DNA of 64,000 nucleotides from an uncultured Lachnospiraceae bacterium (GTDB taxonomy: Bacteria; Bacillota; Clostridia; Lachnospirales; Lachnospiraceae). Under the pieces are notes generated by a model, which worked only from the letters and a program-made list of their open reading frames with translations, was not told where the DNA came from and did no database searches. The translations under genes and the position numbers were made by a program. Below are positions 1-8,024 of the stretch, piece by piece. Position 1 is the stretch's first letter, and each line of letters begins with the position of its first letter. The DNA lies in contig CAMUMG010000004.1 of the NCBI GenBank assembly GCA_947089905.1, positions 159,517 through 223,516 on the forward strand, given 5' to 3'.

Positions 1-256
1 GAAATTTATGCCTTTTAATTATTACTGTTGGATCTTCTCTCGAAAAGATTTCATCTCTATAATATCCTGTAAACTGCGATATTCCATTTTGAACAATTTC
101 ATAAATTCGACTAATAAAAAAAGTTATTGCGCTTCCAATAAGAGATGCAATTACAGCTGATAATATAGAATTTTTTACAAAAAAAATAGTGCATACAAGC
201 AGAATGATTGTACTTCCTAGTAATCCTATACACACAAATAGTTCCTTCTTTTTCAT
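1..256 (-). CDS. Membrane protein, C-terminus cut off by window edge
   Basis: An open frame starts at the ATG at 256-254 and runs without a stop off the left edge, giving 85 residues. The start is preceded by a perfect AGGAGG seven bases upstream. The protein begins MKKKELFVCIGLLG and has two hydrophobic stretches, at about residues 6-27 and 31-50, then a more polar region ending ...DPTVIIKRHKF. This looks like a short N-terminal membrane hairpin followed by a cytoplasmic part that is mostly outside the window. I do not recognise a family. It is divergent from the PHP gene and separated from it by about 700 bases. Confidence 0.7.
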   Translation of the reverse strand, partial: MKKKELFVCIGLLGSTIILLVCTIFFVKNSILSAVIASLIGSAITFFISRIYEIVQNGISQFTGYYRDEIFSREDPTVIIKRHKF

Positions 257-966
257 ATCAATTCCTCCTATCTATTTTTATCTAATAAAAAATCAATCTA
301 CATATTTACTATCATACCACAACTGCAACTATTCTCCTCCATTAAAAGTTTACTTTTATGATTTTTTAAACCCTTTTTGTTGTTTACTTATTTGTAGTTA
401 TTCTACAATATTACTTATATTTTATCAATATTTTTTTAAATATCTTATTTAAATTAATAAAAAGGTAAGTTATGATAATCCTTAAAAATAATAGTAATAG
501 AATAATTTTTGTATGATAAATTATAGGAAATTTTTATATATAAAAATGACATGACAAAGGAAACATCACATCTTTAAAATGATGATCGTATTGATATTTA
601 TTAGATTTGTTATACTATTGATGAGTGTTATAACGATCTATATGGTTAATGGTATGTAAAGGTTATGACCCCAAAGAGTCTTGCATTCTAAATGAAATTA
701 TGGTATAGTAAAAACAACAAAGAATACCGCCCACAAAGTGGGTTGACCTCCAGTAGCTTAAAATCCTACCTTCACCGAGCAAGTGACAAGGTAGGATTAT
801 TTATTTTCGCTTGTTATTTCTATTATTCCTACATTATAAAACCAAAAAGAACGATTGATTTTCTTAGCTTTTTTTATTATACTATTCTTATACTTGTAAG
901 TTATAACTAACATCACTTTAATAAGTCAGATAATATAACATACACACATAGAAATGAGGTCAGTTT
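257..966. other. AT-rich intergenic region, about 710 bp
   Basis: I see no convincing gene here. Plus-strand frames at 189-452 and 692-910 have no ribosome binding site and a low-complexity composition. The stretch holds a terminator-like hairpin at 761-801 and an inverted repeat GTTATA...TATAAC around 609-634. A very short hydrophobic frame (579-659, 26 residues) has no well-spaced ribosome binding site. The PHP gene's ribosome binding site (GAAATGAGG) lies at the right end. Confidence 0.5.
761..801 (+). terminator. Hairpin with perfect 11-bp stem, possible terminator
   Basis: AATCCTACCTT pairs perfectly with AAGGTAGGATT across a 15-base loop, and is followed on the plus strand by a T-rich stretch (ATTTATTTT). 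No plus-strand gene is visible immediately upstream, so it may belong to a decayed gene or a small RNA. Confidence 0.45.
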
Positions 967-1836
967 ATGAGATATATTGATTTACATGTTCATTCTAATC
1001 GTTCGGATGGTACAGACTCACCTACCGAATTAGTGAAAAGGGCAGCCGCTCGTGGTCTTAGTGCGATTGCACTTACCGATCACGATACTGTTAATGGAAT
1101 TGATGAGGCAATTCAAGCTGCTCAATTAGAATCTCAAGCTGGTAGAGCGATTCAAATAATTCCCGGCATTGAGATTTCTGCCGGCTATAAACAAAGAGAT
1201 ATTCATATTTTAGGTCTATTCATTCAATGGAACAATTTAGATTTAAAAAATGCTTTAGAAATTGCTGTGCAATCTAGGGAACATCGAAATGAAGAAATGG
1301 TATCCAGACTTAGAAAGACAGGAATCTCTATTACTATTGATGATTTACGCAGTCAAGAATCAGATACCGTCATTACCAGAGCACATTTTGCCAGATTTTT
1401 GACTGAACAAGGTTATGTACATTCCAAAGCAGAAGCATTTGAAAAATACTTAAATCCTTCTACTCCTTATTATGTACCAAGATCCTACATAGAACCATCA
1501 AAAGCAATCTCTCTTATTAAAAATGCTGGTGGTATTGCAATATTAGCACATCCACTTTTATATGAACATACTTTACAAGAAACAAAAATTTTAATGGAAA
1601 CTGTAATCCATCATGGTATTGAAGGTTTTGAAGCAATCTATTCCTCCCACTCGGATTCTGATGAACAACTTGTTCGTTCTTTTGCAAAAAGACATCATCT
1701 TCTCATTACAGGAGGTTCAGACTATCATGGTTCTAATAAGCCACTGATTCAGCTTGGTACAGGAAGAGGAAACTTAAAAATTCCTTATTCTATTTTAGAA
1801 TCGCTGGAAGATTATCTAAAATCTCGAACAAATTAA
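967..1836 (+). CDS. PHP-domain phosphoesterase (YciV/TrpH-like)
   Basis: The protein (289 aa) is a PHP-domain metal-dependent phosphoesterase of the TrpH/YciV type. Members of this group hydrolyse 3',5'-nucleoside bisphosphates or short RNA ends; which substrate applies here cannot be read from sequence. The metal-binding motifs are all present: HVH at residues 7-9 with D14, DHD at 38-40, the glutamate of PGIEIS (E69), H80, an AHP motif near residue 195 and the C-terminal GGSDYHG near 250. The start is set by GAAATGAGG seven bases upstream. It is a single gene followed 24 bases later by the next plus-strand gene, which has its own strong binding site. Confidence 0.9.
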   Translation: MRYIDLHVHSNRSDGTDSPTELVKRAAARGLSAIALTDHDTVNGIDEAIQAAQLESQAGRAIQIIPGIEISAGYKQRDIHILGLFIQWNNLDLKNALEIAVQSREHRNEEMVSRLRKTGISITIDDLRSQESDTVITRAHFARFLTEQGYVHSKAEAFEKYLNPSTPYYVPRSYIEPSKAISLIKNAGGIAILAHPLLYEHTLQETKILMETVIHHGIEGFEAIYSSHSDSDEQLVRSFAKRHHLLITGGSDYHGSNKPLIQLGTGRGNLKIPYSILESLEDYLKSRTN

Positions 1837-1860
1837 AATTTTGGGGGAGAGGGGAATAAT

Positions 1861-2667
1861 ATGTTAATAAAAATCGGAAAATTTGATTGTACAGAGTGCT
1901 GGGATGGTGTGTTTTATAAAAATTTATCAAACTATCCGAATATTACTGAATGGGAGATTCAGACAATAATGGACTTTATCGATTATGAGGCCAAATATGG
2001 AAGGACTTGTGACATTGAAGCGGAAGAAGTCGTTCTGAATCGGATTAAAGAATATAAAACAATAGGTAAAAACAAAAAACGTGTATCAGTGCCAAGAAAA
2101 ATAACGGAATGTACCGCTTGTCCAAAGTATAAGGGGTGTATAACCGATTTTGTATGTCATACTTCCTCCATCGAAAATGCAATAAAAATATTTGATTGCG
2201 GCAGTCTACTTTCACCCATTTTGGCACGGGGAATATCTGCAAAGGAGCTTAAAGCCGAGAAAAGAAATGCGGCTAACGACCCTGAAGACTATTTCGATTA
2301 TATTATGTTTGCATGGGGGAATTGCCAATCAGGAGACCGTTTGGTAATGGAACGAAAGTTGGGAAAATTTCCAAACAAAACCGATCTTAGTATAGATTTT
2401 GTGCCTGGAGTACGTTTTTTCTTCCGATATCATGAGATTATTCAGCATCCGAATGCAATATTTGATGGTGTCTTACCACTCAAAATAAAAGATGAAGTCG
2501 TGTTAAACAGTTGGGTTTATGCAATTATTGTTCCCACAATTTATCAAGATACTGTCAATCAACATATTTCCGAAAATTTGAAGGAAAAGATTCATTTTAT
2601 TCAGAATGATTGCAAGGATATCTGGGAATGGTCAGAAAAAGTATATGAATATGTAAAGAAGATTTAA
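1861..2667 (+). CDS. Uncharacterised Cys-rich protein, possible ADP-ribosyltransferase-like fold
   Basis: This 268-aa soluble protein has a strong GGGGGAGAGGGG leader before its ATG. I do not firmly recognise it. It carries cysteine pairs C10/C13 and C84/C87/C93/C99, which could bind a metal. From residue 99 the segment CHTSSIENAIKIFDCGSLL is followed by ILARG, then YIMFAWGNC (148-155) and MERKL (163-167). An H-T/S start, a helix ending in G-x-L and a later E in a helix resemble the ADP-ribosyltransferase layout seen in DarT-like proteins. That is only an inference from the motif order. There is no partner antitoxin gene next to it, and a terminator follows. Confidence 0.6.
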   Translation: MLIKIGKFDCTECWDGVFYKNLSNYPNITEWEIQTIMDFIDYEAKYGRTCDIEAEEVVLNRIKEYKTIGKNKKRVSVPRKITECTACPKYKGCITDFVCHTSSIENAIKIFDCGSLLSPILARGISAKELKAEKRNAANDPEDYFDYIMFAWGNCQSGDRLVMERKLGKFPNKTDLSIDFVPGVRFFFRYHEIIQHPNAIFDGVLPLKIKDEVVLNSWVYAIIVPTIYQDTVNQHISENLKEKIHFIQNDCKDIWEWSEKVYEYVKKI

Positions 2668-2771
2668 TGCAGTAAATTCTAGTTTTTCTACTACTTTTCC
2701 CAATTTTCAAGGTTTTGTAATATCTTCAATGTCAAAGGCAGATTTTAAATTGCGTAATATTTAACTATTTT

Positions 2772-2817
2772 AAAAAAAGACAAATAAAAAGTCATCTCCT
2801 TTTACTTGTCTTTTTTA
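2772..2817. terminator. Bidirectional rho-independent terminator
   Basis: A long A-rich/T-rich hairpin (AAAAAAGACAA... paired with ...TTGTCTTTTTT) lies between two convergent genes, the unknown gene ending at 2667 and yajC ending at 2825. Each strand gives a stem followed by a T run. Confidence 0.8.
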
Positions 2818-2824
2818 TAAAAAT

Positions 2825-3193
2825 TTATTTCTCAGCTATTTTTTTTTCTGATGACGTCATTTCTGGTTTTTCTACTTCTACGATTGCTGTTTTTTTCATT
2901 GGAATACGACAATTTTTATTACTTCCAAACTCAACAATAATAATCTCTTCCATTACATCAATTACTACGCCGTAAAATCCACTTGTAGTTAAAATACTGT
3001 CGCCAATTTGAATCGATGCTACTAAAGCGTCCATCTTTTTTTGCTGCTTCTTTTGTGGACGAATTGCCATAAAATAAAATAGTGCACCAATAACTACAAT
3101 ATAGATTAACATCACTCCTATTGACATTGCCCCTGCATTTGCTGCTGGTTCTCCCGTTGCTGTACTTGACTCAAGAAATAATAAATGACTCAT
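2825..3193 (-). CDS. yajC: Preprotein translocase subunit YajC
   Basis: YajC is a small inner-membrane protein that associates with SecDF and the SecYEG translocon. The 122-aa protein has one transmembrane helix at about residues 23-43, followed at once by the signature RPQKKQQKKM (45-54) and the globular SIQIGDSILTTSGFYGVV segment. The C-terminal tail is charged, as usual. Its start is preceded by GGAGGATATAATATT. It lies 35 bases downstream of tgt, the common tgt-yajC arrangement, and both are probably one transcript ending at the terminator at 2772-2817. Confidence 0.95.
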   Translation of the reverse strand: MSHLLFLESSTATGEPAANAGAMSIGVMLIYIVVIGALFYFMAIRPQKKQQKKMDALVASIQIGDSILTTSGFYGVVIDVMEEIIIVEFGSNKNCRIPMKKTAIVEVEKPEMTSSEKKIAEK

Positions 3194-3228
3194 AATATTA
3201 TATCCTCCATATTCTGTTTTCTTTTTTA

Positions 3229-4365
3229 TTACTCTTCTAGGTGCTGACGAAATCCTTCTAGCTTCTTCCTTTTATAAAGAGCATATGTTTTTGTTTCGAT
3301 TGCAGCTCTGATCTCTTCCATCATCTTGTTATAAAAATAAAGATTATGTGTCACTAAAAGTCGCAATCCAAGCATCTCTTTCGCTTTTAATAAATGTCTG
3401 ATATAAGCTCTACTATAAGTTTGACAGACAGGACATTGGCATCCCTCTTCAATTGGTCTGTCATCTAGTTCATACTTTGCATTAAGTAGATTCATCTTTC
3501 CGCCATTTGTATAGGCATGTCCATGTCTTCCATTTCTTGCTGGATATACACAGTCAAAAAAATCAACTCCACGCTCTACTGCCTCTAAAATGTTCTCTGG
3601 CGTTCCCACCCCCATCAGATAAGTTGGTTTTTCTAAAGGAAGATATGGAACTGTTTTTTCAATAATTTCATACATCGCTTCATGTGTTTCTCCAACAGCA
3701 AGTCCCCCCAAAGCATATCCATCTAGATCTAAATCAGAAATCTGCTTTGCATGTTCTATTCGAATATCTGCAAATGTTCCCCCCTGATTAATACCGAACA
3801 ACATTTGCTTTGGGTTAATTGTATCCTCTAAAGAATTAAGTCTTTGCATCTCTTTTTTGCATCGTACTAGCCAGCGACTTGTACGAGCAACGGAATTTTC
3901 CATATACTCTCTGGTTGCAGGATGTGGAGGACATTCATCTAATGCCATTGCAATAGTAGATGCCAGATTCGATTGAATTTGCATACTCTCTTCTGGGCCC
4001 ATAAAAATCTTTCTTCCATCTACATGAGAATGAAAATAAACCCCTTCTTCTTTGATTTTTCTTAATCCCGCCAGAGAAAATACTTGAAATCCACCAGAAT
4101 CCGTTAAAATGGGTCTGTCCCATACCATAAATTTATGAAGTCCACCTAGCTTTTTTATCACCTGATCACCCGGTCTTACATGAAGATGATAGGTATTAGA
4201 AAGTTCTACTTGTGTGCCAATTTCCTTTAAATCTTTCGTTGAAACTGCCCCTTTAATTGCTGCTGCCGTTCCGACATTCATAAATAATGGAGTCTGTACA
4301 CATCCATGTACAGTAATCAATTCACCGCGTTTTGCATTTCCGTCTTTACAAATTAAACGGTACAT
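3229..4365 (-). CDS. tgt: tRNA-guanine transglycosylase
   Basis: Tgt exchanges guanine-34 of GUN anticodons for preQ1 on the way to queuosine. The 378-aa protein has the DSGGFQVFSL motif with the substrate-binding aspartate (D89), GINQGG, and GVDFFDCVYPARNGRHG with the nucleophilic aspartate. It ends with the zinc site CQCPVC...H (C-x-C-x2-C plus histidine). I place the start at 4365 rather than the upstream ATG at 4377, because GGAGG sits five bases before 4365 and overlaps the codons between the two. A TTGAAA-17-TATACT promoter lies about 90 bases upstream. Confidence 0.95.
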   Translation of the reverse strand: MYRLICKDGNAKRGELITVHGCVQTPLFMNVGTAAAIKGAVSTKDLKEIGTQVELSNTYHLHVRPGDQVIKKLGGLHKFMVWDRPILTDSGGFQVFSLAGLRKIKEEGVYFHSHVDGRKIFMGPEESMQIQSNLASTIAMALDECPPHPATREYMENSVARTSRWLVRCKKEMQRLNSLEDTINPKQMLFGINQGGTFADIRIEHAKQISDLDLDGYALGGLAVGETHEAMYEIIEKTVPYLPLEKPTYLMGVGTPENILEAVERGVDFFDCVYPARNGRHGHAYTNGGKMNLLNAKYELDDRPIEEGCQCPVCQTYSRAYIRHLLKAKEMLGLRLLVTHNLYFYNKMMEEIRAAIETKTYALYKRKKLEGFRQHLEE

Positions 4366-4396
4366 ACCAACCTCCATTTGTATTTCCTTTTTTGAT

Positions 4397-4415
4397 TAGC
4401 AGACGTAGTCTGCTA
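4397..4415 (-). other. Perfect 8-bp hairpin in the tgt leader
   Basis: TAGCAGAC-GTA-GTCTGCTA forms a perfect palindrome between the promoter and the ribosome binding site of tgt. It has no T run on either side, so it is probably a leader hairpin or a protein-binding dyad rather than a terminator. Confidence 0.4.
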
Positions 4416-4450
4416 GACTATATCTAATAGACAAGAGCTACTGTAGTACA

Positions 4451-4479
4451 AGTATACATAGTATAACCGATTTTTTCAA
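4451..4479 (-). promoter_or_regulatory. Promoter for tgt-yajC
   Basis: On the minus strand TTGAAA (4479-4474) and TATACT (4456-4451) are separated by exactly 17 bases. The resulting leader of about 80 bases holds a perfect 8-bp hairpin with a 3-base loop at 4397-4415. Confidence 0.65.
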
Positions 4480-4532
4480 CCCAAAAATAACGGTTCTGTC
4501 CTATTATATCTAAATTTTTTATAAATACATAA

Positions 4533-4585
4533 ATACAGAGAGGCCAGTTTCATACCTATTATGACATGAAACTGACCTCTCTGTA
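4533..4585. terminator. Rho-independent terminator after the HPr-like gene
   Basis: TACAGAGAGGCCAGTTTCAT pairs with ATGAAACTGACCTCTCTGTA, an almost perfect 20-bp stem. It follows the minus-strand HPr-like gene and also insulates the tgt promoter. Confidence 0.8.
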
Positions 4586-4619
4586 TCATTTCGTTACAAG
4601 GCATACTTTAAAGTTTGCT

Positions 4620-4847
4620 TTATCTCTGACTCATAAATTTTTGGCAAATCCGCTCAAATCCTGCATCCTCTCCATGACAAGAAACCATAATAGGATTTGA
4701 AATAAGGCTTAAAACTCCTAAAAAGGATTTCGCATCTACAATAATGCGGTTATAAATTACATCAATATCAAAATCACATTTTTCTGCGGCATTAACAAAC
4801 TCTTTTACTTCTTCTGGCTCTTGTAACATAATCTTTGTTTTTTCCAT
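4620..4847 (-). CDS. HPr-like protein lacking the phosphorylatable histidine
   Basis: The protein (75-78 aa) aligns over its whole length with the PTS phosphocarrier HPr. The segment IIVDAKSFLGVLSL matches the region of HPr around regulatory Ser46 (xVxAKSIMGVMSL). Where HPr has the active-site GLHARPA, this protein reads EPEEVKEF, so there is no His15 and it cannot accept phosphate from enzyme I. A true HPr is encoded at 42984-43262. The start is uncertain among ATGs at 4856, 4853 and 4847, since GAGGG lies just before the first; I use 4847. A TTGACT-17-TATAAC promoter precedes it and a strong terminator follows, so it is monocistronic. Confidence 0.8.
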   Translation of the reverse strand: MEKTKIMLQEPEEVKEFVNAAEKCDFDIDVIYNRIIVDAKSFLGVLSLISNPIMVSCHGEDAGFERICQKFMSQR

Positions 4848-4921
4848 AGTCATCATTCCCTCTCAAAAAAAATCAACTATCAACTCTCCAGAATCAATAA
4901 GCTGTATTAGCTTATGTTCGT

Positions 4922-4950
4922 GTTATACCACTAATTTCATGATTAGTCAA
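4922..4950 (-). promoter_or_regulatory. Promoter for the HPr-like gene
   Basis: On the minus strand TTGACT (4950-4945) and TATAAC (4927-4922) are 17 bases apart, about 75 bases before the HPr-like start. Confidence 0.65.
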
Positions 4951-5150
4951 TAATATGCAGAGGAAAAGATTTTGTATCCCCATTCCTTTTATTTTTGTTT
5001 ACACCATACAAATTTTTATGTGTTTTATTCAAATTTTTATTTATTTTCGCCTTTTTAATTTCTATAATCTACCCTATTTTGAAATTCTTAACGTTCGAAA
5101 CAAACAAGATTTTTCCTCAAATTTGAATTACTTTTTCACTTTTTTTATTG

Positions 5151-5723
5151 CTATACAAGATGTTGAATTAAATCATTAGCAGACGGCATATAAATAGATG
5201 GAATAGAACATGTTTTGTTTCCAAGCATCTTTTCTGCAAATCGTTCGCAAATAAAATCAAATGTAGCTTTTGTATATTTCACCTGTAAAAGATTTGCTAC
5301 TTTATCAAAAGTCAATGGTGGAATTGCATATCCCCACTCTACATCATCATCACTGACATAACGTACTTGTTCTAAACAAGTTGGAGTCATCTCATAACGG
5401 GTGTTTGTCTTATAGTTAATACAAATAATATGAATATAGTCTGTTTCTAAATCTATTTCTGTTTCTAAGCGACAAAATTCTTGTTGTCCTTTTAAATTGT
5501 CTTCTCCATCTAATATAAGAATTGCTGTTCCACTTCCTCCGTGTGTCTTTGGAAGTCTGGAATCAAACTGTAGTTTTTGTAAAGTGCCAGATCTCAATAA
5601 AGAAATCAGCTTATCAATACTATCCTGATCTAAAACCCCACTGTCAATTTTACGCTCTTGTGTTAAAAAACTGACTAAAGTATCAATCTCTTTTTGTGAG
5701 AGCAACGCCATATTTTCATTCAT
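5151..5723 (-). CDS. Uncharacterised protein with FliM-like N-terminal motif
   Basis: This is a 190-aa soluble protein of unknown function. Its N terminus, ALLSQKEIDTLVSFL, resembles the LSQ-EID-LL motif by which FliM binds phospho-CheY. The rest (ILILDGEDNLKGQQEF..., then an alpha/beta region, then TKATFDFICERFAEKM) does not look like FliM, and there are no flagellar genes in the window. It is transcribed alone from a TTGACT-18-TATAAT promoter with extended -10. A REC/HD-GYP signalling gene starts divergently about 240 bases away, so a link to signalling is possible but only suggested by position. Confidence 0.7.
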   Translation of the reverse strand: MNENMALLSQKEIDTLVSFLTQERKIDSGVLDQDSIDKLISLLRSGTLQKLQFDSRLPKTHGGSGTAILILDGEDNLKGQQEFCRLETEIDLETDYIHIICINYKTNTRYEMTPTCLEQVRYVSDDDVEWGYAIPPLTFDKVANLLQVKYTKATFDFICERFAEKMLGNKTCSIPSIYMPSANDLIQHLV

Positions 5724-5770
5724 ACTCTTACCTTCCCTTTCTTAAAAATAAATTTTACTGCCTGTATAAA

Positions 5771-5800
5771 ATTATAGCATATCCTTGTCTTCAAAGTCAA
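5771..5800 (-). promoter_or_regulatory. Promoter for the FliM-motif protein gene
   Basis: Minus-strand TTGACT (5800-5795), 18-base spacer, TGCTATAAT (extended -10, TATAAT at 5776-5771). It lies about 50 bases before the start at 5723. Confidence 0.65.
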
Positions 5801-5857
5801 TTAGCTTCCCGTTTAGGATCTCCTCTATATAAATTTCTATAAAATCTTAAATTTAAC

Positions 5858-5886
5858 TTGTGTAATGGCGAAAACACTGGTATAAT
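5858..5886 (+). promoter_or_regulatory. Extended -10 promoter for the REC/HD-GYP gene
   Basis: TTGTGT (5858-5863), 17-base spacer, and TGGTATAAT with TATAAT at 5881-5886. It is followed by a leader of about 70 bases before the start at 5961. Confidence 0.6.
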
Positions 5887-5960
5887 TTAAAAAACAATTA
5901 ATTGTAACTAAACTCTCTTTTACTGTAAAAAGGATTCTAATTTTAAGAGGTGAAAATCTT

Positions 5961-7058
5961 ATGATAAGGCGAAATAAGATTTTAATTGTAGATGATATCG
6001 AGTTAAACCGCATTATTTTAGCACAACTTTTTGGAAATGAATATGAGATTTTAGAAGCAGAAAATGGTCAGGAAGCTCTAAAACTTTTAGAGCAATATTC
6101 TAAATCTATTGTCATTGTCCTTTTAGATCTTTTGATGCCTGTATTAGATGGATTTGAAACTTTAAATCATCTTCAAAATACAAAAATACTACACCATATT
6201 CCTGTCATTCTAATTACTGGCGATACTTCGAATCAGGCGGAACAAAAAGGGTATGAATTAGGTGCTTCGGATATTATTACCAAACCGTTTGATTCTAAAA
6301 TCGTGAAAAGAAGAGTTTCTAATATTATTGAACTATATGAACATAAAAATAATTTAGAGTTATTGGTAGAGCAACAGACACGAAAAATCCAACGTCAATC
6401 AAGAAAACTCGAAGAAACCAACAATCAGATTATTGAAACTTTAAGTACTGTTGTAGAATTTCGAAATTTAGAATCTGGGATGCACATCCGTCGTATCAAG
6501 GGCTTTACAAGAGTACTAGCGAGATATATGGCAAAACACTATCCAGAATATGGATTAACCGAGGAAAAAATTAAAGTGATCGTTCAGGTGTCCGCTATGC
6601 ACGATGTCGGAAAAATCGCAATTCCAGATAGTATCTTATTAAAGCCCGGAAAATTGACAAAAGAAGAGCGTCAAATCATGGAAACACATACTACAAAGGG
6701 CTGTGAAATTATCAATACTATCTCTGTGCTTCAAAATAAAGAATATTTTGGATATACTTATGAAATATGTCGTTATCATCATGAACGTTACGATGGAGGA
6801 GGATATCCTGATGGTTTAAGAGGAGATGAGATTCCGATTGCTGCTCAAATTGTTTCTGTTGCAGATGTTTATGACGCTCTAGTCAGTGATCGTGTCTATA
6901 AGTCTGCTTATTCGAAAGCAGAGGCATTTGAAATGATCTGTGAAGGAAAATGTGGTATCTTTTCTCCAAAACTGCTCGACTGTTTTCGAAACACGAGAAA
7001 AAAATTAGAGGAGTTTGCCGATCGAAATACTCAACTGCAATGTCAGGGAAATGTATAA
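5961..7058 (+). CDS. Response regulator with HD-GYP domain (c-di-GMP phosphodiesterase type)
   Basis: The protein (365 aa) has an N-terminal receiver domain (about 5-122), a coiled-coil linker (about 125-165) and a C-terminal HD-GYP domain. The receiver has the acidic pair D11/D12, phospho-acceptor D56 in LLDLLMP and K108 in ITKPF. The HD-GYP part has MHDVGK (H214, D215), H243, the YHHERYDGGGYPDGL signature (about 272-286) and ADVYDAL. HD-GYP domains hydrolyse c-di-GMP, or related cyclic dinucleotides. All key residues are intact, so it is probably active and controlled by phosphorylation, but no cognate kinase gene is adjacent. It has its own promoter and a terminator immediately after the stop. 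Confidence 0.93.
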   Translation: MIRRNKILIVDDIELNRIILAQLFGNEYEILEAENGQEALKLLEQYSKSIVIVLLDLLMPVLDGFETLNHLQNTKILHHIPVILITGDTSNQAEQKGYELGASDIITKPFDSKIVKRRVSNIIELYEHKNNLELLVEQQTRKIQRQSRKLEETNNQIIETLSTVVEFRNLESGMHIRRIKGFTRVLARYMAKHYPEYGLTEEKIKVIVQVSAMHDVGKIAIPDSILLKPGKLTKEERQIMETHTTKGCEIINTISVLQNKEYFGYTYEICRYHHERYDGGGYPDGLRGDEIPIAAQIVSVADVYDALVSDRVYKSAYSKAEAFEMICEGKCGIFSPKLLDCFRNTRKKLEEFADRNTQLQCQGNV

Positions 7059-7067
7059 TTAAAAAAA

Positions 7068-7104
7068 GCTGCAAAATAAAACTTTATTTTGCAGCAAATT
7101 TTTC
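7068..7104 (+). terminator. Rho-independent terminator of the HD-GYP gene
   Basis: GCTGCAAAATAAA pairs with TTATTTTGCAGC, followed by AAATTTTTC. It starts ten bases after the stop codon. Confidence 0.85.
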
Positions 7105-7133
7105 TTGACAAAAAAAAAGAATCGTAGTAGAAT
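7105..7133 (+). promoter_or_regulatory. Promoter of tRNA-Trp
   Basis: TTGACA (7105-7110), 17-base A-rich spacer, TAGAAT (7128-7133). The -35 box abuts the preceding terminator. The tRNA starts 28 bases downstream of the -10. Confidence 0.8.
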
Positions 7134-7161
7134 GTGTTCGTGACATTAATAAAATATAAAT

Positions 7162-7234
7162 AGGGGTATAGTTCAGCTGGTAGAATATCGGTCTCCAAAA
7201 CCGCAGGTCGTGGGTTCAAATCCTACTGCCCCTG
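7162..7234 (+). tRNA. tRNA-Trp (anticodon CCA)
   Basis: The 73-base gene folds as a full cloverleaf. The acceptor stem pairs AGGGGTA with TGCCCCT, and the anticodon stem CGGTCTCCAAAACCG carries CCA. The D-loop AGCTGG and the T-arm TGGGTTCAAATCCTA are both present. The discriminator base is G and CCA is not encoded. It stands alone with its own promoter and terminator. Confidence 0.95.
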
Positions 7235-7237
7235 TTA

Positions 7238-7280
7238 TTTAAACAAAAACGGAGTGGTTTACACTCCGTTTTTGTTTATT
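7238..7280 (+). terminator. Terminator after tRNA-Trp
   Basis: AAACAAAAACGGAGT pairs with ACTCCGTTTTTGTTT around a short loop, with a T-rich 3' arm. Confidence 0.85.
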
Positions 7281-7466
7281 GTACCGTTTGGCGTAACTAT
7301 ATTTGTACTTGCAAATAGAGGTTCTATATCAGATTGTGTACGCAAAATTCCATAAAAAACTTTAAGAAATATAACTGCTATTATTTACTAATATTTTCAA
7401 TTCGTCAATATATAAAATAGTTTTATTTTCTTACTTATATAATAAAAAATAAAACGCTGTTTTTAA

Positions 7467-7505
7467 GAAAAAAAGAATATAGCAATTACTATACTCTTTT
7501 TTTCT
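7467..7505 (-). terminator. Terminator of the leu operon
   Basis: On the minus strand, just after the leuD stop at 7516, an A-rich arm ending in TATAG pairs with CTATA followed by a T run. The hairpin is modest but correctly placed. Confidence 0.6.
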
Positions 7506-7515
7506 ACTATTTTAA

Positions 7516-8001
7516 TTATTTTCTATTAATATAATTCATCAGCCCTTCTGCCTGTATAATCTTTTGCATAAATTCTGGAAATGCCTGTCCTTTATAAGAG
7601 GTATTTTTTGTGTGATCGTAAATCATTCCTGAGTCAAAATCAATTTCTACATCATCTCCTGCCTCAATCTCTTTTGCGGCTTCTGAACATTCAATAATTG
7701 GCAGCCCGATGTTGATTGCATTACGGTAAAAGATTCTTGCAAAAGTTTCTGCAATAACACATGCAATACCCGATGCCTTAATTGCAATTGGAGCGTGTTC
7801 TCTTGAAGATCCACATCCAAAATTTTTATTTGCTACCATAATATCTCCATGTTTTACTCGGTTTACAAAGTCTTTATCAATATCCTCCATACATTTTTTT
7901 GCCAATTCCTTTGGATCGGTGGAATTTAAGTATCTGGCAGGAATAATAACATCTGTATCTACATTATCTCCATACTTATGCACGGTACCTCTTGCTTTCA
8001 T
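7516..8001 (-). CDS. leuD: 3-isopropylmalate dehydratase small subunit
   Basis: LeuD pairs with LeuC to isomerise 2- to 3-isopropylmalate in leucine biosynthesis. At 161 aa it is the short archaeal/clostridial type. It begins [24 protein letters not shown], has the swivel-domain motif [16 protein letters not shown] and ends with GLMNYINRK. The start has GAGAGGAGAGGATAGT upstream. It follows leuC by 23 bases, so the subunits are co-transcribed. Confidence 0.95.
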   Translation of the reverse strand: MKARGTVHKYGDNVDTDVIIPARYLNSTDPKELAKKCMEDIDKDFVNRVKHGDIMVANKNFGCGSSREHAPIAIKASGIACVIAETFARIFYRNAINIGLPIIECSEAAKEIEAGDDVEIDFDSGMIYDHTKNTSYKGQAFPEFMQKIIQAEGLMNYINRK

Positions 8002-8024
8002 ACTATCCTCTCCTCTCTAAAAAA

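Noticed and set aside
579..659. 26-residue hydrophobic peptide (type I toxin-like)
   Set aside because: The only purine-rich site is about 17 bases upstream, too far, and there is no antisense promoter I can identify.
189..910. Plus-strand frames at 189-452 and 692-910 as genes
   Set aside because: No ribosome binding site, low-complexity composition, and the first overlaps a better-supported minus-strand membrane protein gene.
4365..4420. preQ1 riboswitch before tgt
   Set aside because: The leader has a hairpin followed by an A-rich stretch, as in preQ1-I, but the hairpin is a perfect stem with a three-base loop and lacks the loop sequence that binds preQ1.
5151..5723. Flagellar switch gene fliM
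   Set aside because: Only the first 15 residues resemble FliM; the body does not, and no flagellar genes are nearby.
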